From: Algoriphagus sp.
GTDB lineage: Bacteria; Bacteroidota; Bacteroidia; Cytophagales; Cyclobacteriaceae
DNA: 64,000 bases
Reading direction: 5' to 3'
Assembly: GCA_029945945.1 (NCBI GenBank)
Contig: JAQSDM010000004.1
Span: forward strand, 124,001 to 188,000
This document shows positions 52,961 to 62,736 of the stretch, piece by piece. Every line of letters starts with the position of its first letter. The first letter of the stretch is position 1. The translations under genes and the position numbers were made by a program. The notes below the pieces were generated by a model, which saw only the letters and a program-made list of their open reading frames with translations, was not told the DNA's origin and did no database searches.

Positions 52961-52987
52961 AAAAGAGGCGAAAGCCTCTTTTTTTGG
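52961..52987 (+). terminator. Rho-independent terminator after the VWA/AAA+ operon
   Basis: AAAAGAGGC, GAAA tetraloop, GCCTCTTTT followed by TTT. The stem begins directly after the stop codon. Confidence 0.92.
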
Positions 52988-53050
52988 TTCACTGATGGGA
53001 TTCCGTTTTTCTTCTTGATATTAACTACAGAGTTTCTAAGGTGAATAAAA

Positions 53051-53413
53051 TCAACCTAACAAAACCAACAAAATTCCCACCAGCGCAGGCAAACCTTGCA
53101 CAAAGAAGATTTTTTTGCTTGCAGTAATTGCTCCGTAAATCCCGGCAACTAGCACACAACTCAGAAAGAAAAGAGCCACATTATCCGCCCACAAGGGATC
53201 TGAAATCAGCAAAGACCAAATCAATCCCGCTACCAAAAAACCATTGTAAAGGCCTTGATTTGCAGCAAGTGCTTTGGTTTTTGGAAAAAGCTCAGCAGGC
53301 ATCTGACGGAAAATTTTTCTGCCTGTGGTCTCCCATGCAAACATCTCGAACCATAAAAAATACAAGTGAAGTGCAGCTACCAGGCCGATTACAAGATTTG
53401 AGGCTAGTTCCAT
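53051..53413 (-). CDS. DUF1304 membrane protein
   Basis: 120 residues, four transmembrane helices, DUF1304 pattern: HLYFLWFEMFAWET, ANQGLYNGFLVAGLIWSLL, VAGIYGAITASKKIFFVQG and PALVGILLVL. Inner membrane, function unknown in the family. Convergent with the VWA/AAA+ operon and divergent from the rRNA methyltransferase gene. Confidence 0.9.
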   Translation of the reverse strand: MELASNLVIGLVAALHLYFLWFEMFAWETTGRKIFRQMPAELFPKTKALAANQGLYNGFLVAGLIWSLLISDPLWADNVALFFLSCVLVAGIYGAITASKKIFFVQGLPALVGILLVLLG

Positions 53414-53528
53414 CGATTTATGATTTTACTTCAATCTAGCATTTTTATAATTATCAGTGTTTAGTCCCAGCGATCAGTATTCCCAAACCCGGTTACTGAG
53501 ACTGCCTGCTGATCACTATCTTTGGCCC

Positions 53529-54908
53529 ATGTCCGAAATCAAACTTCCCGCTGCATTTGAAACCCAAATGATTTCCCTCTTGGGTGAGGAAGAATTTGAA
53601 AAATTCAAAACGGGAATAGAAAAACCTGCCCGAACATCCATCCGGTTAAATGAGGCTAAAGGTTTTGTTCCCAATTGGGCAAAATCCCCGATTCCCTGGT
53701 CAGGACAAGGATATTTTCTGGAGGAGCGACCGAGTTTCACCCTTGATCCTGCCTTCCATGCCGGAGCATATTACGTGCAGGAAGCTTCCTCGATGTTTAT
53801 AGAGCATATTCTGAAAAGTATCGAAGCTCCCAAAGGTGTTTACCTGGATTTGGCAGCGGCACCGGGTGGGAAAAGCACCTTGCTTTCTTCTTATCTGGGA
53901 AATGATGGGTTGCTCGTTGCCAATGAAGTAATTCAAGCCAGGGCCCAGATTCTGAAGGAAAATACCGTGAAATGGGGTCTCGGAAATATCGTGGTAACCA
54001 ATAATGACCCGGATCATTTTACACCATTGGAAGGATTTTTTGATTTGGTTTTAGTGGATGCGCCTTGCTCGGGCGAGGGGATGTTTCGCAAAGATCCACA
54101 GGCAAGAGAAGAATGGTCTAAGGATCATGTGCAGCTTTGCTCGTCCCGCCAAAGGCGAATCATGGATCAGGCAGGCGGATTGGTCAAAGCTGAAGGATAT
54201 CTCATCTATAGCACCTGTACATTCAACGAACTCGAAAATGAGGACATGATCAGGTTTATGACCTCAGAGTTCTCCTATGAACCAGTTCGAATTCCACTTG
54301 ATCCGAGCTGGGGAATCCGAGAAACGGAAGTGAAGACTGAGGAAGGTACGTTTTACGGATATCGCTTTTTCCCGCATTTAGTGGAGGGAGAAGGGTTTTT
54401 TATCACCGTCCTGAAGCGACCGGATGATGCGTTTATTTTGGAACCGGGAAGGATCAAAGATTTCAAGCACCCCGTCTTGAAATCCTTGGGAGACAAAGAA
54501 TCTGCCGCGCTGGATAATGAATTGGGATTGGATGGTTCGAGTAAATATTACATGTTGAACGATTCCTTTTTCCGAATAAACAGAGAGTGGAGCCGATATT
54601 TTGAGCGATTGAGTCAACATTTAAGTCTGCGATATTTTGGAGTGGAGCTTGGCAAAAAGCAAAAAGACGATTGGATTCCTTCACATGAATGGGCATTATC
54701 AATTTTGCCAAAAAATGGCTTTCCAACTTTTAGCCTCAACCTTGGTCAAGCCTTGGATTTTTTAAGAAAAAACGAATCTGAAATATCTGATCTTCCGATG
54801 GGTTGGGTCCTGATGACCTATCAAAATCTCCCGATTGGCTGGATCAAAAACCTCGGAAACCGAATCAATAACTATTATCCAAAGGAGTACAGGATAAGAT
54901 TGAATTAA
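53529..54908 (+). CDS. RsmF-like rRNA (cytosine-C5)-methyltransferase
   Basis: 459-residue NOL1/NOP2/Sun enzyme methylating a cytosine of 16S rRNA with SAM. Motifs: YVQEASSMF, LDLAAAPGGKSTLLSS (motif I), DAPCSGEGMFRKDP (motif IV with the releasing Cys) and YSTCTFNELENE (motif VI with the catalytic Cys). The C-terminal part resembles the RsmF PUA-like/RNA-binding domain (LGKKQKDDWIPSHEWALS, LPMGWVLMTYQNLPIGWIKN). Start chosen at the ATG before SEIKLPAAF; 24 further upstream codons do not look coding. Confidence 0.92.
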   Translation: MSEIKLPAAFETQMISLLGEEEFEKFKTGIEKPARTSIRLNEAKGFVPNWAKSPIPWSGQGYFLEERPSFTLDPAFHAGAYYVQEASSMFIEHILKSIEAPKGVYLDLAAAPGGKSTLLSSYLGNDGLLVANEVIQARAQILKENTVKWGLGNIVVTNNDPDHFTPLEGFFDLVLVDAPCSGEGMFRKDPQAREEWSKDHVQLCSSRQRRIMDQAGGLVKAEGYLIYSTCTFNELENEDMIRFMTSEFSYEPVRIPLDPSWGIRETEVKTEEGTFYGYRFFPHLVEGEGFFITVLKRPDDAFILEPGRIKDFKHPVLKSLGDKESAALDNELGLDGSSKYYMLNDSFFRINREWSRYFERLSQHLSLRYFGVELGKKQKDDWIPSHEWALSILPKNGFPTFSLNLGQALDFLRKNESEISDLPMGWVLMTYQNLPIGWIKNLGNRINNYYPKEYRIRLN

Positions 54909-55063
54909 TCCAAGAAATTTTGTTGAAAGAACTGCATAGTAACAAGTTTTAATTAATTTAGTCATGAACTGATGGACGAATTAATCTTTTTGGTCGATAA
55001 CGTTCTTTTTTTCCCCAAGACAATAATTAAATTCATTTTAAATTATTTTAAACAACTGAAATC

Positions 55064-55618
55064 ATGATTAGAAATTTTCTTTTCTCACTCCTGATCTTAT
55101 TGGCAGCATCCTGCAGCAGTACTGTAAAGGTGACCTCCGATTACGATAAATTGGCTGATTTTGCAAAGTACAAAACGTATGCATTCAGCCAGGAATCCCT
55201 CAATTTACCTGTTGGGGACTTGAACCGAGCACGCGTTATTGCTGCAGTAGAGACTGAAATGGCAGCTAAAGGATTTACCAAATCTGGAAATCCTGACATC
55301 ATTGTGGACATCCTGGTAAGAGCCGAAGAAAAAGTGGATGCAACAGCAACTACTTCCGGAACGGGATATTATGGAGGAATGTATGGGGGTATGAGATATG
55401 GTTATGGAGGAGGATTTACTTCCACTTCAATTAATTACGAAGAATATATCGAAGGAACCATGTTTATCAACTTTGTGGATGCTTCCACTCAAAAGATCGT
55501 TTGGCAGGGACGTGGCACCAAAACAATTGATGAAGATGCCGATGCAGAGAAACGGGAGGAGAACATAAATGCTGCCATTAAGGCGATTATCGCTGAATAT
55601 CCTCCACAGCAGAAATAA
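55064..55618 (+). CDS. DUF4136 lipoprotein
   Basis: 184 residues with lipobox (LLAASC, Cys17) and a DUF4136 domain: VKVTSDYDKLADFAKYKTYAF at the start, AVETEMAAKGFTKSGNPDIIV, and IVWQGRGTKT near the end. A glycine/tyrosine-rich linker (GTGYYGGMYGGMRYGYGGG) lies in the middle, as in many relatives. Cell-envelope protein of unknown role. Alone between the methyltransferase gene and a terminator. Confidence 0.9.
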   Translation: MIRNFLFSLLILLAASCSSTVKVTSDYDKLADFAKYKTYAFSQESLNLPVGDLNRARVIAAVETEMAAKGFTKSGNPDIIVDILVRAEEKVDATATTSGTGYYGGMYGGMRYGYGGGFTSTSINYEEYIEGTMFINFVDASTQKIVWQGRGTKTIDEDADAEKREENINAAIKAIIAEYPPQQK

Positions 55619-55637
55619 AGAAAACGGCAAATAAAAG

Positions 55638-55662
55638 CCCGCCCATCTGAGCGGGTTTTTAT
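55638..55662 (+). terminator. Hairpin terminator after the DUF4136 gene
   Basis: CCCGC, 8-nt loop, GCGGG followed by TTTTTATTT, 20 nt after the stop codon. Confidence 0.8.
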
Positions 55663-55790
55663 TTGTCTTCTTTCGAATGGATCAAAGCCAGTTTGTGGTT
55701 TTATTCTAATTCGGAATGTAAAATATCTGATGCTCCACATGCCCTTTTCTATATTTTCTTTCCAATAATTAGGTCTTTTGACCATTTGAT

Positions 55791-56579
55791 ATGATTCAGA
55801 TTTCTGCCATTGATACCCTACCGGCTTATGTCATTGCAATTGTCTTGTTTATCCTGGTTCTTGCTTCGTTTTTCGCAGGAGTTCGGATTCGCAGGAATAC
55901 TCTAAGAAAGAATCCTGAACTTTCCAAAGATGATTTCGGATCAATAAGCTCCTCCTTGTTGGGACTGTTAGCTCTCTTGCTTGCTTTTACTTTTGGAATG
56001 GCAAATTCCAGGTTTGACGACAGAAGAAATCTTGCAATCCAGGAAGCAAATGCAATAGGTACTGCTGTCCTTCGTGCTGATGTTTTCCCGGACAGCATGA
56101 AAAATATTCTTAAAAAACAATTTGAAGAATATCTAGAAGCCAGAATTGCATTTAACCAGTCGGGTATGGACGTCGACAAAATGGTCGAATACTATTACAA
56201 AGCAGATGGGATTAGTGCCAAAATCTGGATGTCGGTTTCAGATTATGCCAAAAAAAATCCTGAGAGTACACGGACCTCAGAAATAATCCCTGCTATAAAT
56301 GAAATGATAGATATTACCACTAGTCGGAGAGCCGCAGGAGAAGCAAATATCCCGTCTTCAATTCAACTCTTACTGATAACCCTTTGTGTCTGCTCCACCT
56401 TCCTGATGGGCTATGAGCGGAAGAATAAGTTTGATGTGTTAGTAATAATTGGATTCTCTTTGATGCTCGCCTTCACGGTATTTACCATTATTGATATGGA
56501 TAGACCCCGTAGTGGACTCGTAACTATGGATGAGGCCAATTCAAAAATTGTTGATTTAAGATCCTTGTTCAAAAAGTAA
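55791..56579 (+). CDS. DUF4239 (bestrophin-like domain) membrane protein
   Basis: 262 residues with paired helices at both ends (AYVIAIVLFILVLASFFAGV, SSSLLGLLALLLAFTFGMA; IQLLLITLCVCSTFLMG, VLVIIGFSLMLAFTVFTII) and a cytosolic-looking helical middle. The conserved FxMANSRFDDRRNLAIQEANAIGT pattern at the second helix is diagnostic of the family. Possibly a channel by analogy with bestrophins; not demonstrated. Confidence 0.85.
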   Translation: MIQISAIDTLPAYVIAIVLFILVLASFFAGVRIRRNTLRKNPELSKDDFGSISSSLLGLLALLLAFTFGMANSRFDDRRNLAIQEANAIGTAVLRADVFPDSMKNILKKQFEEYLEARIAFNQSGMDVDKMVEYYYKADGISAKIWMSVSDYAKKNPESTRTSEIIPAINEMIDITTSRRAAGEANIPSSIQLLLITLCVCSTFLMGYERKNKFDVLVIIGFSLMLAFTVFTIIDMDRPRSGLVTMDEANSKIVDLRSLFKK

Positions 56580-56690
56580 ATTTCAGCTTTTGAGAAATGG
56601 ACATTTTTCAGAATTACCTTCTGGCAAAGAAGTCTATTCAGCTCTCATGTTTGTAATTTCAAATAAAATGAAATTGAAAGAAGAGATCTT

Positions 56691-56712
56691 AATTCCGGCA
56701 GATGCAGGAATT
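56691..56712. repeat. Short palindromic repeat encoding the IPADAGIQ-type frame
   Basis: AATTCC, G, GCA, GA, TGC, A, GGAATT: an imperfect palindrome of 22 bp in the gap between the DUF4239 and M1 peptidase genes. Translated, it gives the IPADAGIQ phrase often seen where REP/dRS3-like intergenic repeats are mistaken for genes. The 238-bp gap holds no convincing CDS. Confidence 0.4.
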
Positions 56713-56817
56713 CAATCCGTCAAAATCTCTGAATTTCAATCCTCAAATTTTAACTTTCGATTCTCTAAATCTCCACCATAGTGTAACTTGGAGCTTTCAA
56801 TGTTGCCCTTTTTGATT

Positions 56818-58476
56818 ATGAACCGACTTATTTTCTCCATTCTTCTGATTTTTGCGAGTACCCGAGTTCATTCCCAAAATTATCTAAATGGCCAAGCTTT
56901 TACTCATGAGGACACGCTTCGTGGCAGTATTACACCCGAGAGAGCTTGGTGGGATTTGCTGCATTACCATTTGGATATTGCGGTAGATCCGGTGAGTCAA
57001 ACTATCTCCGGGAAAAATACCCTGAGATATGAGGTGATAGGGGAGCAGAACCGACTTCAGATTGATCTTCAGGCTCCAATGCTTTTGGAAAAAGCAATAC
57101 AGAAAGGGAAAGAGCTGAAGATCGAAAAAGATGGAAGTGCTCATTTTATCACACTGATTTCACCTCAAAAAACGGGAGAAATCAATGACCTGGTCTTGCA
57201 TTTTAGCGGGAAACCCGTGGTCGCAGTGAGGCCTCCTTGGGATGGAGGATTAACTTGGAAAAAAGACAGCAATGGCCTGTCCTTTATTGCAAATTCCAAC
57301 CAGGGAATTGGTTCCAGCATCTGGTGGCCGAACAAAGACCATCCTGCAGATGAGCCTGATCAGGGAGTTTTGATCAGTGTGAAGGTCCCCGAAAATCTGA
57401 TGGATGTATCTAACGGGAGATTGTTACGGACAGAGCATAATAATAAAGAGAGGACTAAAACCTACCATTGGGAGGTCAAAAACCCGATCAATAACTACGG
57501 AATTAACATCAACATCGGCGACTACGTCCACTTTGGGGAAAAGTATCTTGGAGAAAAAGGAGATCTCGATATGGACTATTATGTCCTGAGGGAGAATCTT
57601 CAAAGAGCTATCAAACAATTTGCAGAAGCTGCTCGCATGATGCGGGCTTTTGAGCATTGGTTTGGACCCTATCCGTTTTACGAAGATGGGTTCAAACTCG
57701 TCGAAGCACCTTATCTCGGCATGGAACATCAGAGTTCAGTGACCTATGGGAATGGCTATGCAAATGGCTATCTGGGCAGGGATCTGAGTGACACAGGTTG
57801 GGGAATGAAGTTTGACTTTATCATCGTCCACGAAGCCGGGCATGAGTGGTTTGCTAATAATATCACCAACAAAGACGTGGCGGATATGTGGATTCACGAG
57901 GGATTTACCGCCTACTCTGAGAATCTTTTCCTGGATTATCACTTCGGCAAGGAAGCCAGCAGTGCCTATGTACTTGGTACACGGAAGAATATCCAAAATG
58001 ACAAACCCCTGATCGGTCCCTATAATGTCAATAAAAACGGCTCTTCGGACATGTATTACAAAGGGGCTAATCTACTCCATACTATTCGCCAGGTCATCAA
58101 TGATGATGAGAAATGGCGACTAATTCTGAGGGGACTGAATTCCAAATTTTACCATCAGACAGTCACTACAGCTGATATCGAGCATTACATTACTTCTAAA
58201 TCCGGATTTGACCTGAGTGCAGTTTTTGATCAATACCTCCGGGATGTCCGAATACCTGTTCTCAGCTATGTGGTGAAAGGAAAAACGCTTCAATTCCGAT
58301 GGGAAAATGTAGTTCCGAACTTTGCCATGCCGGTGAAAATCTTTGTAAACGGAACCGAACCAATCTGGATTACTCCAACCCAAAAGTGGAATTCTCTGGA
58401 GCTAGATACCGAGAAAGCTCAGATCAAAGTCGACCCTAACTTCTATGTGGGTACGCTGAATATCTCTGGGGATTAG
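56818..58476 (+). CDS. M1-family zinc aminopeptidase
   Basis: 552-residue exported metallopeptidase (signal peptide ending TRVHSQ). N-terminal beta-saddle domain, then the GAMEN-like GMEHQSS exopeptidase loop and the zinc site HEAGH-x18-E (VHEAGHEWFANN ... WIHEGF). It lacks the long helical C-terminal domain of PepN, as usual for Bacteroidota secreted M1 enzymes. Releases N-terminal amino acids from peptides in the periplasm. Start chosen at the signal-peptide ATG. Confidence 0.93.
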   Translation: MNRLIFSILLIFASTRVHSQNYLNGQAFTHEDTLRGSITPERAWWDLLHYHLDIAVDPVSQTISGKNTLRYEVIGEQNRLQIDLQAPMLLEKAIQKGKELKIEKDGSAHFITLISPQKTGEINDLVLHFSGKPVVAVRPPWDGGLTWKKDSNGLSFIANSNQGIGSSIWWPNKDHPADEPDQGVLISVKVPENLMDVSNGRLLRTEHNNKERTKTYHWEVKNPINNYGININIGDYVHFGEKYLGEKGDLDMDYYVLRENLQRAIKQFAEAARMMRAFEHWFGPYPFYEDGFKLVEAPYLGMEHQSSVTYGNGYANGYLGRDLSDTGWGMKFDFIIVHEAGHEWFANNITNKDVADMWIHEGFTAYSENLFLDYHFGKEASSAYVLGTRKNIQNDKPLIGPYNVNKNGSSDMYYKGANLLHTIRQVINDDEKWRLILRGLNSKFYHQTVTTADIEHYITSKSGFDLSAVFDQYLRDVRIPVLSYVVKGKTLQFRWENVVPNFAMPVKIFVNGTEPIWITPTQKWNSLELDTEKAQIKVDPNFYVGTLNISGD

Positions 58477-58535
58477 AAAGATAATGCCTGTGAAACCAAA
58501 GAAATTTGACTCGGTATAGCTTTTAATAATAATTT

Positions 58536-60212
58536 TTAGACCCCCTTAATCTTATAAATCTTTCCGTCTGCTTTGGTCATCAGATAGAGTTGGCCGGATT
58601 TGTCCTGACCGAATTTCAGATCGACGCGTGGGCTGCCGCAAAGATCTGTGAGGCTCATTTCCTTACCCTTGAATTTGATTCCCCAGGATTCTACTTTGAT
58701 ATTTTTCCAATCACTCAGATCAGCCATCAAAAGTCTTCCTGACGGGACATCCCCAAAGAGGAGCTTGCCAGCATGAGGTCCTGACTTTACAAAATATCCT
58801 CCGATGATGGCCGATATCTCATCGTGATCCAGCTGGATCAGCGGAAATATCGAACCTAGACTGCTATCGTCATCAGGAAGCGAAAATACCTTGGCCATGT
58901 TGCCATAAGGATTGATGATGAACGTCCCCTCCCGTACCGGCCAGCCGTAGAATTTTCCCGGCTCGATGCCATTTAGTTCCTCGACGTTCTTGTGGCCGAT
59001 TTCTGTTGCCAGCAATCTTCCTGTCGGGTCCCAGAAAATGCGGTTTGGATTGCGGAAACCATACGCATAGACCTCTCCCTGTTTTCCGGCTTGCCCGGCA
59101 AAAGGATTATCTGCAGGAATCCCATACTTCCCGTTTTTGCTGTTGGTTCCCGATGGATCGATTCTCAGGATGCTGCTCCAGATGCCTGCACCTTGGTGAT
59201 CAGCGATAAAGGCATAACCATTTTCGGCACTTCCGCCATCACCGATCCCGATGAATAGCTTTCCGTAGTCCGAGTCTCCGGGTTTTGCAAATGGATTGAA
59301 AGCGATCTCCTGCATCCCGTGAATTTGGGTGACAAAGTCAATTCGCATGAGTTCGCGGCTGGTTCCAGTGAAGGATTCGGATTTTGGATTTTCGGTTTTC
59401 CACTCAGTCAGAACCCATTGAAGCGTCACTTTGATGCTGTCTGCATAGGCAAAATCCGGAGTCTGAGCTTTTCCTTTTTCAGAATGCGCGGTGTAAAGGA
59501 GTCCGTTTTTCTGGAACTCAGGATGAAAAGCGTAGCTGCCAAATCCGGTAGCCAATCCCGGCTTGAACATCAAATCAGGTCTTAGGTCCCGCAAAGGGAA
59601 GTAAACCTGATGCTTGCCATTTTTCAACTCATACAGGACTCCGCGCTGATCCTGTACGAAGGTGCGACCGGAAACAGGCTCGCTTTCCAGCTTGGTGATT
59701 TTTGCTAAGGGTGGAACTGTATCAGAAGGGGGGATTTGAGTGAGAAATTCCAGTTCCAGCCGAATTCCTGAATCCGGAATCGGATCTGGGAGAGGATTAT
59801 CCAGTCCGGTGGCGGTACCTTCTTCAGGTTCTTCTATAAATGTATGGAGATAGCTGAGCAAAGCATCAAAATCCTTTTCCTGAAGCTGAGGAGATGCTGG
59901 CATATAGGCATTGAATTGGGCATAAAGCTGTATGGCACGCTCGTCACCTTTTTCGATCATTGCCTGTGGATTTTTGATGAATTCCTTAATCCACTTTGAG
60001 TCAACTCTGCGTGTGACACCGCTTAGGTTTGGACCGATGGTAGTTTGCTGGAAGTTGTGGCAAGAGCTGCAATACTGATTGAAAATGGCTCTTCCGGCTA
60101 CGATCTGTTCCGGATTTGTGCTGATATCTGAGCCAAATTTTCCTTTTTCACCTTGCTTGCAGGAAAAAAGGAATACAAAAAGAAGAGAAAATAGAAGTGC
60201 CGGATTTTTCAT
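58536..60212 (-). CDS. Lipoprotein fusing cytochrome c and PQQ-dependent sugar dehydrogenase-like beta-propeller
   Basis: 558 residues. Lipobox (FLFSC, Cys18), a class I cytochrome c domain (about 30-130; heme motif CSSCH, distal Met likely in NAYMPASP), then a GDH-type six-blade propeller (IHGMQEIAFNP, GDGGSAENGYAF, YAYGFRNPNRIFWDPTGRL, EIGHKNVEELNGIEPGKFYGWP). Usual soluble sugar dehydrogenases lack a fused cytochrome; here electrons could pass straight from the sugar to the heme and on to the respiratory chain. The ATG was preferred to a GTG two codons upstream. PQQ synthesis genes are absent from the window. Confidence 0.87.
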   Translation of the reverse strand: MKNPALLFSLLFVFLFSCKQGEKGKFGSDISTNPEQIVAGRAIFNQYCSSCHNFQQTTIGPNLSGVTRRVDSKWIKEFIKNPQAMIEKGDERAIQLYAQFNAYMPASPQLQEKDFDALLSYLHTFIEEPEEGTATGLDNPLPDPIPDSGIRLELEFLTQIPPSDTVPPLAKITKLESEPVSGRTFVQDQRGVLYELKNGKHQVYFPLRDLRPDLMFKPGLATGFGSYAFHPEFQKNGLLYTAHSEKGKAQTPDFAYADSIKVTLQWVLTEWKTENPKSESFTGTSRELMRIDFVTQIHGMQEIAFNPFAKPGDSDYGKLFIGIGDGGSAENGYAFIADHQGAGIWSSILRIDPSGTNSKNGKYGIPADNPFAGQAGKQGEVYAYGFRNPNRIFWDPTGRLLATEIGHKNVEELNGIEPGKFYGWPVREGTFIINPYGNMAKVFSLPDDDSSLGSIFPLIQLDHDEISAIIGGYFVKSGPHAGKLLFGDVPSGRLLMADLSDWKNIKVESWGIKFKGKEMSLTDLCGSPRVDLKFGQDKSGQLYLMTKADGKIYKIKGV

Positions 60213-60313
60213 CGACACTAATTAGTTGTTTTTATCTGTAGAAGGCAAATTTTATGTGGGAATCAAAGCTCCTTTTTTAAAGAAACAGTTGCCCAGCCGC
60301 TAAAAAAGAAAAT

Positions 60314-61396
60314 TTACTTTTTGAATGTGATCAAAAAAGTTGAGCCTTCATTGACTGCGCTTTCTACTTTTATGTGACCACCGAGATTGGTGATATGGCT
60401 ATGCACCAGATACAGCCCGATTCCCTTACTGTCGGAATGCTCGTGAAACTTCTGATGAAGCCCAAAGATTCGGTTCTTCACTTTATCCATGTCAAATCCA
60501 ATACCATTGTCCCGAAACACTAAGCGGGGTTTCCCATTTACAACATCGGAATGAATAGAAATTTCCGGAAAAAGATCAGGGCGACAGTATTTGATGGAAT
60601 TGGTGATCAGGTTGAGGAATACGCTTTCCATGCAGGAATTATTGAATGTTACTTCACCAAGCTTTGAAAAATCGTAATTAATTTTAGCCTTGGAAGTGTG
60701 AATGAGAGAATTAATTGATTTGAGGACGTTCTTAAGCGTCGATTCGAATTCAACCTCCTCCAATTGAACATTAGAGCTATGTTTTTCACTTATGTCATCG
60801 ACATATTTCCCAAGGGTTTCCCGCAAGTTTTCACCGGATAATTTTAAAAGATAAAGCAGTTCAAGGGTTTCTTTGTCTTCGATTTTAGATTCGTCAAGCA
60901 GACAAAAAATGGATAGAAGACTGTTGACAGGAGATCTGAGATCGTGCGAAGTTGTGAAGGTCAACTGCTTCAAGTCATTATTTATCTTGGAGACTTTGGC
61001 CAGCAAGGTATTTCTTTCCTCATCCAGCTTTTTTTTATGAGTAATGTTTTTAGCGACTGCAAAAACAAGCTGCTCGGTTTCGACAGGCAAAGAAGTCCAG
61101 GAAAGCCAAACGATTTCACCCGCTTTTGTCACATACCTGTTTTCAAAATTTGAAAGAGGTTTTGCGTTCACCAACTCTTTCCTCACTTTGCCAGTGATGA
61201 TCTTGTCTTCAGTAAATACAAAATCATTTATGGGCCTTGAATAAAGCTCCTCCATACTGTAACCAAGTAAATTGGAGACGGCAGGATTGATCTTTTTGAA
61301 ATACCCGTCAAATCCCGCTATGCACAATAAGTCGGGAGAAAGCTCGAAGAAAAGTTCGTATTTGAAATTGGGAAAAGTGTTATCCTGGGACTCCAT
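60314..61396 (-). CDS. PAS-domain sensor histidine kinase
   Basis: 360 residues, no membrane helix, so a cytosolic sensor. One PAS domain (about 10-122; LSPDLLCIAGFDGYFKKINP, VWLSWTSLP) is followed by a HisKA dimerisation domain with the phosphorylated His151 in TTSHDLRSPVNSLLS and an HATPase_c domain (N box NLITNSIKY, G1 DNGIGFD, G2 KGIGLYLVHSH). No response regulator is adjacent, so it is an orphan kinase. It lies 74 bp downstream of hflX on the same strand. Confidence 0.92.
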   Translation of the reverse strand: MESQDNTFPNFKYELFFELSPDLLCIAGFDGYFKKINPAVSNLLGYSMEELYSRPINDFVFTEDKIITGKVRKELVNAKPLSNFENRYVTKAGEIVWLSWTSLPVETEQLVFAVAKNITHKKKLDEERNTLLAKVSKINNDLKQLTFTTSHDLRSPVNSLLSIFCLLDESKIEDKETLELLYLLKLSGENLRETLGKYVDDISEKHSSNVQLEEVEFESTLKNVLKSINSLIHTSKAKINYDFSKLGEVTFNNSCMESVFLNLITNSIKYCRPDLFPEISIHSDVVNGKPRLVFRDNGIGFDMDKVKNRIFGLHQKFHEHSDSKGIGLYLVHSHITNLGGHIKVESAVNEGSTFLITFKK

Positions 61397-61470
61397 AGTT
61401 TGGCAATTTGAGTTTTTTTATTCTTACTGGCCAGACTATATTTTTTTTTTATTTGATTGGTATGTGACTG

Positions 61471-62736
61471 TCAGTGGTCCAAATCTTTGGCTTCCCATGT
61501 CACCACTTCGTCCTCAAGATAGTGTGGATAGATCCTTCGATGTTGCTTTTTCACTTCTGTGATTAAAGCCTGACGGAAACCTTCCACATTTCCACCGCTT
61601 GCAGCAGCCATGAAGACAGGCTTGATTCCGTTTTTCTTTTCGTAAAAATCTGACAAGGCTTTAAAATCCACGTATCTCGTCTCGGCAAGTTCAATCTCTG
61701 TCATCTTCATGCTCTCCTCTTCGGAAGGCATCGTTTCGACCAGATCTATTTTGTTGAAAACCAGAAGGATGGGCTTGTCTCCTGCCTTGATATCATTCAA
61801 TGTTTGGGTGACAACTGCGATATGGTCTTCGAAATGAGGATGAGAGATATCCACTACATGAACCAGCAAATCCGCTTCGCGAATTTCATCCAAAGTAGAT
61901 TTGAAAGACTCGATCAGGTGAGTTGGGAGCTTGCGGATAAATCCAACTGTATCGGAAAGCAGGAAGGGTACATTGTCAAGCACGACTTTACGAACCGTCG
62001 AGTCTACAGTTGCGAACAATTTGTTCTCAGCGAGAATATCGGTCTTGGTGATCAGGTTCATCAGCGTGCTTTTACCCACGTTGGTGTAGCCGACCAGTGC
62101 TACACGAACAACTCCTTTTCGGCTTTTGCGCTGGGTTTCCCCCTGGATGTCGATCTCTTTAAGTTTTTCCTTCAAAAGAGAGATTTTGGTTCGGATGTCC
62201 CGCTTATCTGTTTCAATTTCCTTTTCACCCGAACCACCCCTTGTGCCTGTTCCTCCACGCTGACGCTCCAGGTGAGTCCACATTCGGGTCAATCGCGGAA
62301 GTAAATATTGGAATCTAGCCAGTTCTACCTGAGTTTTGGCTTGGGCAGATTGAGCACGCTTGAGGAAAATATCCAGGATAAGAAGGGAGCGATCGTATAT
62401 TTTCACTTTAAGTTCATCCTCGAGGTTTCTCATTTGGGAAGGAGAAAGATCGTCATCAAAAATCACCATATCCACTTCGAAATGGGTAATGTATGCGAGA
62501 ATTTCTTCCAGCTTTCCCTTCCCTACGAACGTGCGGATATCCGGACGCTCCATTTTTTGGGTGAAGCGATAAACAGTTTTGGCTCCAAGCGTTTCAGCCA
62601 GAAAAGACAACTCCTCAAGATGTTCTTCCGTTTCCAGAGCACTTTGGTTTTGTCGGATGACAGATACCAGAACTGCTGTTTCCTCCTTTGGGGAAGTATC
62701 GTGAAGTTTCTGAAGTTTTCGTGAAAATTTACTCAT
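61471..62736 (-). CDS. hflX: Ribosome-associated GTPase HflX
   Basis: 421 residues. N-terminal HflX domain (glycine-rich RQRGGTGTRGGSGEKEIE linker), then the GTPase domain with G1 GYTNVGKST, G3 DTVGFIRKLPTHL and G4 NKIDLV. HflX splits and rescues stalled 70S ribosomes under stress. A C-terminal extension (YPHYLEDEVVTWEAKDLDH) is common in Bacteroidota. Full length. Confidence 0.96.
   Translation of the reverse strand: MSKFSRKLQKLHDTSPKEETAVLVSVIRQNQSALETEEHLEELSFLAETLGAKTVYRFTQKMERPDIRTFVGKGKLEEILAYITHFEVDMVIFDDDLSPSQMRNLEDELKVKIYDRSLLILDIFLKRAQSAQAKTQVELARFQYLLPRLTRMWTHLERQRGGTGTRGGSGEKEIETDKRDIRTKISLLKEKLKEIDIQGETQRKSRKGVVRVALVGYTNVGKSTLMNLITKTDILAENKLFATVDSTVRKVVLDNVPFLLSDTVGFIRKLPTHLIESFKSTLDEIREADLLVHVVDISHPHFEDHIAVVTQTLNDIKAGDKPILLVFNKIDLVETMPSEEESMKMTEIELAETRYVDFKALSDFYEKKNGIKPVFMAAASGGNVEGFRQALITEVKKQHRRIYPHYLEDEVVTWEAKDLDH

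Noticed and set aside
56590-56781. 63-codon frame between the DUF4239 and M1 peptidase genes
   Set aside because: Its middle is the IPADAGIQ palindromic repeat and the rest is low-complexity; it looks like translated repeat DNA rather than a gene.
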